Below the pieces are notes generated by a model, which was given only the letters and a program-made list of their open reading frames with translations, made no database searches and had not been told where the DNA came from. The position numbers and the translations under genes were made by a program. Positions 59,771 to 64,000 of a DNA stretch of 64,000 nucleotides are shown here, piece after piece (positions within the stretch are counted from its first letter, which is position 1; every line of letters starts with the position of its first letter). The DNA is from Bacillus sp. J37 (GTDB taxonomy: Bacteria > Bacillota > Bacilli > Bacillales > Bacillaceae): the NCBI RefSeq assembly GCF_000518865.1, contig NZ_JAEK01000005.1, forward strand, positions 124,001 through 188,000, read 5' to 3'.

Positions 59771-60042
59771 TACTTGCTGTTTTTAGCGTTATGGAATTTT
59801 TCCATAATGCCTTCGTTAGAGAACAAGTTACGAACTGTATCAGATGGTTTTGCACCATTTGACATCCATTTCAGTGCTAATTCTTCATTGATTTTCACTT
59901 CTGCTGGTTGAACAACTGGGTTGTAAGTTCCTACAACTTCGATGAAACGTCCATCACGTGGTGAACGAGAATCTGCTACTACGATACGATAAAAAGGAGA
60001 TTTTTTTGCTCCCATACGTTTTAAACGAATTTTAACTGCCAT
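59770..60042 (-). CDS. rpsP: 30S ribosomal protein S16
   Basis: [20 protein letters not shown] and [20 protein letters not shown] are diagnostic. ATG at 60042 with GGAGGTG upstream gives 90 residues; the longer frame to 60090 has no support. Confidence 0.98.
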   Translation of the reverse strand: MAVKIRLKRMGAKKSPFYRIVVADSRSPRDGRFIEVVGTYNPVVQPAEVKINEELALKWMSNGAKPSDTVRNLFSNEGIMEKFHNAKNSK

Positions 60043-60080
60043 TTTATAAAGCACCTCCGAAAATGTTTCAACAAGATAAT

Positions 60081-60109
60081 ATATTATCAAATAAGTTATA
60101 TGATGTAAA
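60081..60109 (-). promoter_or_regulatory. Sigma-A promoter candidate for rpsP-khpA
   Basis: Minus strand TTTACA, a 17-base spacer, TAATAT; a GATAAT at 15 bases is an alternative -10. The -35 abuts an inverted repeat (GGTTTTTTT / AAAAAAACC, 60110-60138) that may weakly end the ffh transcript. Confidence 0.5.
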
Positions 60110-60213
60110 GGTTTTTTTCTTGTCAGTTTAAAAAAACCTCTAAAAACAGTGTAAATTGCTACATTATTGTAAAAAAATCACCTTACGTTTCAGTGGATTC
60201 CAAAATTAACTCA

Positions 60214-61557
60214 TTACATAAACGGAAATTTAAATCCACCTTTTTTCTTACCTTTTGTCATGCTTGTCATTTGCTTCATCATTTTTTTCATATCTTCAAA
60301 TTGCTTTAATAAACGGTTCACTTCTTGAACAGTCGTACCGCTACCTTTTGCAATTCGCTTTTTACGTGAAGCATTCATCATTTCAGGATTGGACTTTTCA
60401 GCCTTCGTCATTGATTTAATAATAGCCTCTACATGACTTATTTGCTTTTCATCAACCTGTAGGTTTTTAAGTCCTTTCACCTTGTTTGCACCAGGCAACA
60501 TGCCAATCAGATCCTCTAAAGGTCCCATATTGCGAACTTGTCCTAATTGTTCAAGAAAGTCATCAAATGTAAAAGATGCTGTACGCATTTTTTGTTCTAG
60601 TTCTTTTGCTTTTTCTGCATCAACATTTGTTTGAGCCTTTTCGATGAGTGTTAACACATCACCCATTCCTAATATTCTAGATGCCATTCGTTCAGGATGA
60701 AATGCTTCAAGAGCATCCAGCTTTTCTCCTAGACCAACAAACTTAATTGGTGTATTCGTTACAGAGCGAATCGATAATGCAGCACCGCCTCGTGTATCAC
60801 CATCAAGTTTTGTTAAAACAACACCGGTTAATCCAAGCTGTTCATTGAAACTTTTAGCAACGTTTACTGCATCTTGTCCAGTCATTGCGTCAACAACAAG
60901 GAAAATTTCATCAGGCTTGGCAATTTCTTTTACCTGTTCAAGCTCTTCCATTAGATTTTCATCTATATGAAGTCGACCAGCTGTATCAATGATCACATAG
61001 TCATGATGCTCTTGCTTTGCATGCTCTAATGCTTTTGTTGCAATTTCAACTGGACTTACTTGGTCTCCCAAGGAAAATACTGACATATCTAATTGTTTTC
61101 CTAGTGTTTGCAGCTGCTTAATAGCAGCAGGTCGATAAATATCTGCCGCAACAAGCAATGGATTTCGATTATGTTTCTTTCTTAAGAGATTTGCCAGCTT
61201 ACCGGTAGTTGTTGTTTTACCTGCACCTTGTAAACCAACCATCATAATAACTGTCGGTGGACGATTTGATACCGCAACCTTACTTTGCTCTCCACCCATT
61301 AATTCGGTTAGCTCATCTTTAACGACTTTAATGACCTGTTGTCCAGGAGTTAAGCTTTTCATAACTTCTTGACCAACAGCACGCTCACTTACACGCTTAA
61401 TAAACTCCTTTACGACCTTAAAGTTTACATCTGCTTCTAAAAGGGCAAGGCGCACTTCGCGCATCATTTCCTTTACGTCCGCTTCAGTTACTTTTCCTTT
61501 GCCGCGAATTTTGGCCATTGTATTCTGCAGTCGGTCGGCTAATCCTTCAAATGCCAT
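60214..61557 (-). CDS. ffh: Signal recognition particle protein Ffh
   Basis: Binds signal sequences on ribosomes and brings them to FtsY. N domain, G domain with GLQGAGKT (108-115), DTAGRLH, TKLDGDTRGG, and a methionine-rich M domain with MKKMMKQMTSM near the end. 447 residues. Follows ylxM by 12 bases. Confidence 0.98.
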   Translation of the reverse strand: MAFEGLADRLQNTMAKIRGKGKVTEADVKEMMREVRLALLEADVNFKVVKEFIKRVSERAVGQEVMKSLTPGQQVIKVVKDELTELMGGEQSKVAVSNRPPTVIMMVGLQGAGKTTTTGKLANLLRKKHNRNPLLVAADIYRPAAIKQLQTLGKQLDMSVFSLGDQVSPVEIATKALEHAKQEHHDYVIIDTAGRLHIDENLMEELEQVKEIAKPDEIFLVVDAMTGQDAVNVAKSFNEQLGLTGVVLTKLDGDTRGGAALSIRSVTNTPIKFVGLGEKLDALEAFHPERMASRILGMGDVLTLIEKAQTNVDAEKAKELEQKMRTASFTFDDFLEQLGQVRNMGPLEDLIGMLPGANKVKGLKNLQVDEKQISHVEAIIKSMTKAEKSNPEMMNASRKKRIAKGSGTTVQEVNRLLKQFEDMKKMMKQMTSMTKGKKKGGFKFPFM

Positions 61558-61569
61558 AAATGCCGCCTC

Positions 61570-61902
61570 CTAATCTAATTTCTCAAGTTCTTGAAGCAAG
61601 ACTTCATACTGATTATGATTTGCCACTTCAGCAGAAAATTCACGCAGCTTTGTCATGATCTTCTGTCGCTCTTGAAACTTTTGAAATAATACTAGCTTTT
61701 CCTCATATTGCTCCAACATTGCTTCAGTTCGCTTAATGTTATCGTAAACAGCTTGTCTACTAACACTGTACTCTTCCGCAATTTCACCAAGGGAGTAATC
61801 ATCTAAATAGTATAAGGACATATAGCTCTTCTGCTTAGGGGTTAACAGTGATTGATAAAAATCAAATAAATACGTTAACCTCGTTGTTTTTTCAAGCATC
61901 AT
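61570..61902 (-). CDS. ylxM: YlxM/p13-type helix-turn-helix protein beside ffh
   Basis: 110 residues with a sigma-70 region 4-like helix-turn-helix ([20 protein letters not shown]). The homologue in streptococci modulates SRP GTPase activity, so a role with Ffh and not DNA may apply. ATG with GGGGTG upstream; a second ATG follows directly. First gene of the ylxM-ffh unit. Confidence 0.93.
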   Translation of the reverse strand: MMLEKTTRLTYLFDFYQSLLTPKQKSYMSLYYLDDYSLGEIAEEYSVSRQAVYDNIKRTEAMLEQYEEKLVLFQKFQERQKIMTKLREFSAEVANHNQYEVLLQELEKLD

Positions 61903-61946
61903 GCCTTTTCACCCCTTTGTTAAGTGAATTACCTTTACAACATATA

Positions 61947-61975
61947 AGTCTACATACGAAGCATTTTCTTGTCAA
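61947..61975 (-). promoter_or_regulatory. Sigma-A promoter for ylxM-ffh
   Basis: Minus strand consensus TTGACA, a 17-base spacer, TAGACT, about 45 bases before ylxM. Confidence 0.75.
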
Positions 61976-62006
61976 GTATATAAAGGCATATAGTAGAAAA
62001 ACATGA

Positions 62007-62049
62007 CTTTTCGCCAAATCCTAATAGCTACGTCCTAGTTTCTTATACG
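62007..62049. repeat. Repeat copy B (related to 59441-59486)
   Basis: On the plus strand CTTTTCGCCAAATCCTAAT, then AGC and TCCTAGTTT, aligns with copy A (CTTTTGCCAAGTCCTAAT, GGC, CCTTAGTTTT). This copy has lost the perfect stem. It lies between ftsY and ylxM. Confidence 0.6.
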
Positions 62050-62081
62050 ATATTCATAACATTTTTATCCTTTCTGACGTA

Positions 62082-62111
62082 TAAAAAAGCTAACCAAGAT
62101 AAGGTTAGCTT
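62082..62111 (-). terminator. Intrinsic terminator after ftsY
   Basis: Perfect 9-bp stem AAGCTAACC / GGTTAGCTT with a 7-base loop and TTTT on the minus strand, 10 bases after the ftsY stop. Confidence 0.92.
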
Positions 62112-62120
62112 AATAAGATT

Positions 62121-63119
62121 TTATTCTTCTTCTTGTTCCTCAATAATACCTGAGAACAGACCGTAGACATATTGCTCAGTATGAAACTCTTGTAAATCAT
62201 CCATCTTTTCACCTAAACCAACAAATTTCACTGGTACATCCAGTTCACCTTTAATAGCCAATACAATACCACCCTTAGCTGTACCGTCTAATTTAGTAAG
62301 AACAATTCCTGAAACATCTGTTGCTTGTGAAAATTGTTTCGCTTGTGTCATCGCGTTTTGACCTGTTGTTGCATCTAATACAAGTAATACTTCATGCGGT
62401 GCTCCAGGGATCTCACGTTCTATCACACGTTTTACCTTTTCAAGCTCCTTCATCAAGTTTACTTTGTTTTGAAGACGTCCGGCTGTATCACATAATAAAA
62501 CATCTACTTGTCTAGCTTTAGCAGCTTGGACGGCATCGTACATAACAGCAGCAGGATCTGAGCCTTCCGATTGTTTAATTACATCTACGCCAACTCTTTC
62601 TCCCCATACTTCCAGCTGTTCAATTGCTCCTGCCCTAAATGTATCTCCAGCTGCTAAAAGAACTGAATTACCCTCACTTTTTAACTTATGAGCTAATTTT
62701 CCGATTGTAGTTGTTTTTCCAACACCATTAACACCTACGAATAAAATAACATTTAGTCTGCCTTTTTCAAGGTTTAATTTGTTAATAGGTTCTTCTTCAC
62801 TGTCACCTTCATAAATGTCAATAAGTTTTTCAGAGATGACAGCTTGGACATCCTTTGTATCTTGGATGTTGCGTCGCTTCACTTCCATTTTCAACTCATC
62901 AATTAAATCCATAACAGTAGCGACACCCACATCTGCACTAATTAAAAGCTCTTCAAGTTCCTCGAAAAAATCTTCATCTACTTTTCGATATTTCGCCACT
63001 AAATCATTCATTTTACCTGCAAAAGAATCTCGGGTTTTTGTCAAGCCCTCTTTAAATTTTACAGTTACAGCATCTGTTTGTTGAGTGATTTTTTCTTTTA
63101 ATTTCTTAAAAAAACTCAT
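62121..63119 (-). CDS. ftsY: Signal recognition particle receptor FtsY
   Basis: Membrane-associated GTPase that receives the SRP-ribosome complex. Short basic/amphipathic N-terminus (MSFFKKLKEKI) as in Gram-positives, N domain, G domain with GVNGVGKT (129-136), DTAGRLQNK and TKLDGTAKGG. 332 residues. 20 bases after smc. Confidence 0.98.
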   Translation of the reverse strand: MSFFKKLKEKITQQTDAVTVKFKEGLTKTRDSFAGKMNDLVAKYRKVDEDFFEELEELLISADVGVATVMDLIDELKMEVKRRNIQDTKDVQAVISEKLIDIYEGDSEEEPINKLNLEKGRLNVILFVGVNGVGKTTTIGKLAHKLKSEGNSVLLAAGDTFRAGAIEQLEVWGERVGVDVIKQSEGSDPAAVMYDAVQAAKARQVDVLLCDTAGRLQNKVNLMKELEKVKRVIEREIPGAPHEVLLVLDATTGQNAMTQAKQFSQATDVSGIVLTKLDGTAKGGIVLAIKGELDVPVKFVGLGEKMDDLQEFHTEQYVYGLFSGIIEEQEEE

Positions 63120-63139
63120 TCTGTTGGTCGTCCTTTCGG

Positions 63140-64000
63140 CTAAGATTGAACTAATTCTTTTGTCTCTTCTAATCTAACTGATACAAGCTTTGAGACACCT
63201 GATTCCTGCATCGTTACCCCATATAATACATCCGCTTCTTCCATGGTACCTTTACGATGGGTGATGACGATAAATTGAGTTTCATGACTGAACTTCTTTA
63301 AATATTGCGCAAATCGATGTACATTTGCTTCATCAAGAGCTGCCTCAACTTCATCAAGTACACAAAACGGGACAGGGCGGACTTTCAAAATCGAGAATAA
63401 TAATGCTATAGCTGTTAATGCACGTTCTCCTCCAGACAACAACCCAAGATTTTGTAATTTTTTACCAGGTGGTTGTGCAACAATTTCAACACCTGTGTTT
63501 AACAAATCATTAGGATCTGTTAGTTTAAGCTCCGCTCTTCCCCCACCAAAGAGGGCTTGGAATACAGCTTCAAAATGTGATCGAATTGCATTAAAGGTTT
63601 GTTCAAACCTTCTTTTCATTTCATCATCCATTTCATCAATCACTAAGTAAAGTGTGTCTTTCGCTTCTAGTAAATCATCACGTTGCTCGGTTAAGAATGT
63701 AAAACGTTCAGAAACACGTTCATATTCATCAATCGCTCCTAAGTTTACCGTTCCTAACTCATCAATTGCAAGTTTGATTAGTTTAACACGTTTTCTCGCT
63801 TCATCCACTGCAATCTCAAGTGTGAATTTTTCTTTTGCTCCTTCAAAGGATAAAAAGTATTCCTCACGTAAATGATTTAAGCGATTATCGAGTTCAACGT
63901 CCAGGCGGTTTAGCTTTACTTCTTCATCTTTAAGGATTTCTTGCAATTGCTTATCTTGACGTTTTATCTCTTTTAACTCGCTTTCTTCAAACTCAAGCTT
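63140..64000 (-). CDS. smc: Chromosome segregation ATPase Smc (C-terminal part)
   Basis: Last 286 residues; the rest lies beyond the window. End of the coiled coil, then the C-terminal ATPase head with the signature LLSGGERALTAIALL, Walker B FCVLDEVEAALDEANV and the H-loop VITHRKGTMEEAD. The frame is open to base 64000. Works with ScpA and ScpB to organise the chromosome. Confidence 0.97.
   Translation of the reverse strand, partial: KLEFEESELKEIKRQDKQLQEILKDEEVKLNRLDVELDNRLNHLREEYFLSFEGAKEKFTLEIAVDEARKRVKLIKLAIDELGTVNLGAIDEYERVSERFTFLTEQRDDLLEAKDTLYLVIDEMDDEMKRRFEQTFNAIRSHFEAVFQALFGGGRAELKLTDPNDLLNTGVEIVAQPPGKKLQNLGLLSGGERALTAIALLFSILKVRPVPFCVLDEVEAALDEANVHRFAQYLKKFSHETQFIVITHRKGTMEEADVLYGVTMQESGVSKLVSVRLEETKELVQS

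Overview
The window is a low-GC, all-minus-strand block of core chromosome from a motile member of the Bacillaceae (Bacillus sensu lato). The evidence is gene order. Read in the direction of transcription (right to left), it runs smc, ftsY, ylxM, ffh, rpsP, khpA, ylqD, rimM, trmD, rplS, lepB, rbgA, rnhB, ylqG, ylqH, sucC, sucD, dprA, topA, trmFO, xerC, hslV, hslU, codY, the whole fla/che operon, rpsB, tsf, pyrH, frr, uppS, cdsA, dxr, rseP, proS and polC. This is essentially the Bacillus subtilis order, and protein lengths match that species closely once starts are corrected. I found no tRNA, rRNA, CRISPR array, prophage or insertion sequence.

Region by region (high to low coordinate). 57-64 kb holds protein targeting (Ffh, FtsY, YlxM), the chromosome-structure protein Smc (C-terminal part only), S16, L19, and tRNA/rRNA maturation genes. 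It is divided by several clear terminators and sigma-A promoters, and rplS has an L19-type leader. 50-57 kb holds signal peptidase, ribosome-assembly GTPase, RNase HII, the flagellar-like pair YlqG/YlqH, succinyl-CoA synthetase and DprA. 42-50 kb holds topoisomerase I, TrmFO and the codY cluster (xerC, hslV, hslU, codY).

13-42 kb is the fla/che operon. It contains rod and hook genes (flgB, flgC, fliE, flgD, flgE, fliK), the MS/C ring (fliF, fliG, fliM, fliY), the export apparatus (fliHIJ, fliOPQR, flhBA), chemotaxis genes (cheY, cheB, cheA, cheW, cheC, cheD), placement genes flhF and flhG, and sigD near the 3' end followed by swrB. The genes are packed with many overlaps. Early genes build the basal body and hook; the 3' end supplies the sigma factor for late genes located elsewhere. 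1-13 kb holds rpsB/tsf, pyrH/frr, the uppS-cdsA-dxr-rseP-proS membrane and isoprenoid cluster, and polC (3' end cut by the window edge).

The window is mostly ordinary, and I see no new multi-gene system. The most notable points are: fliI appears to start at a CTG codon, and flhB also lacks a well-placed standard start; the hook protein FlgE carries an extra central segment of about 220 residues; a perfect 12-bp palindrome lies across the swrD start region; an uncharacterised small lysine-rich gene sits between sigD and swrB; a FliK-like/FlhB-like gene pair lies outside the flagellar operon; and there are two related copies of a short intergenic repeat. Family assignments are from recognition, not from database searches.
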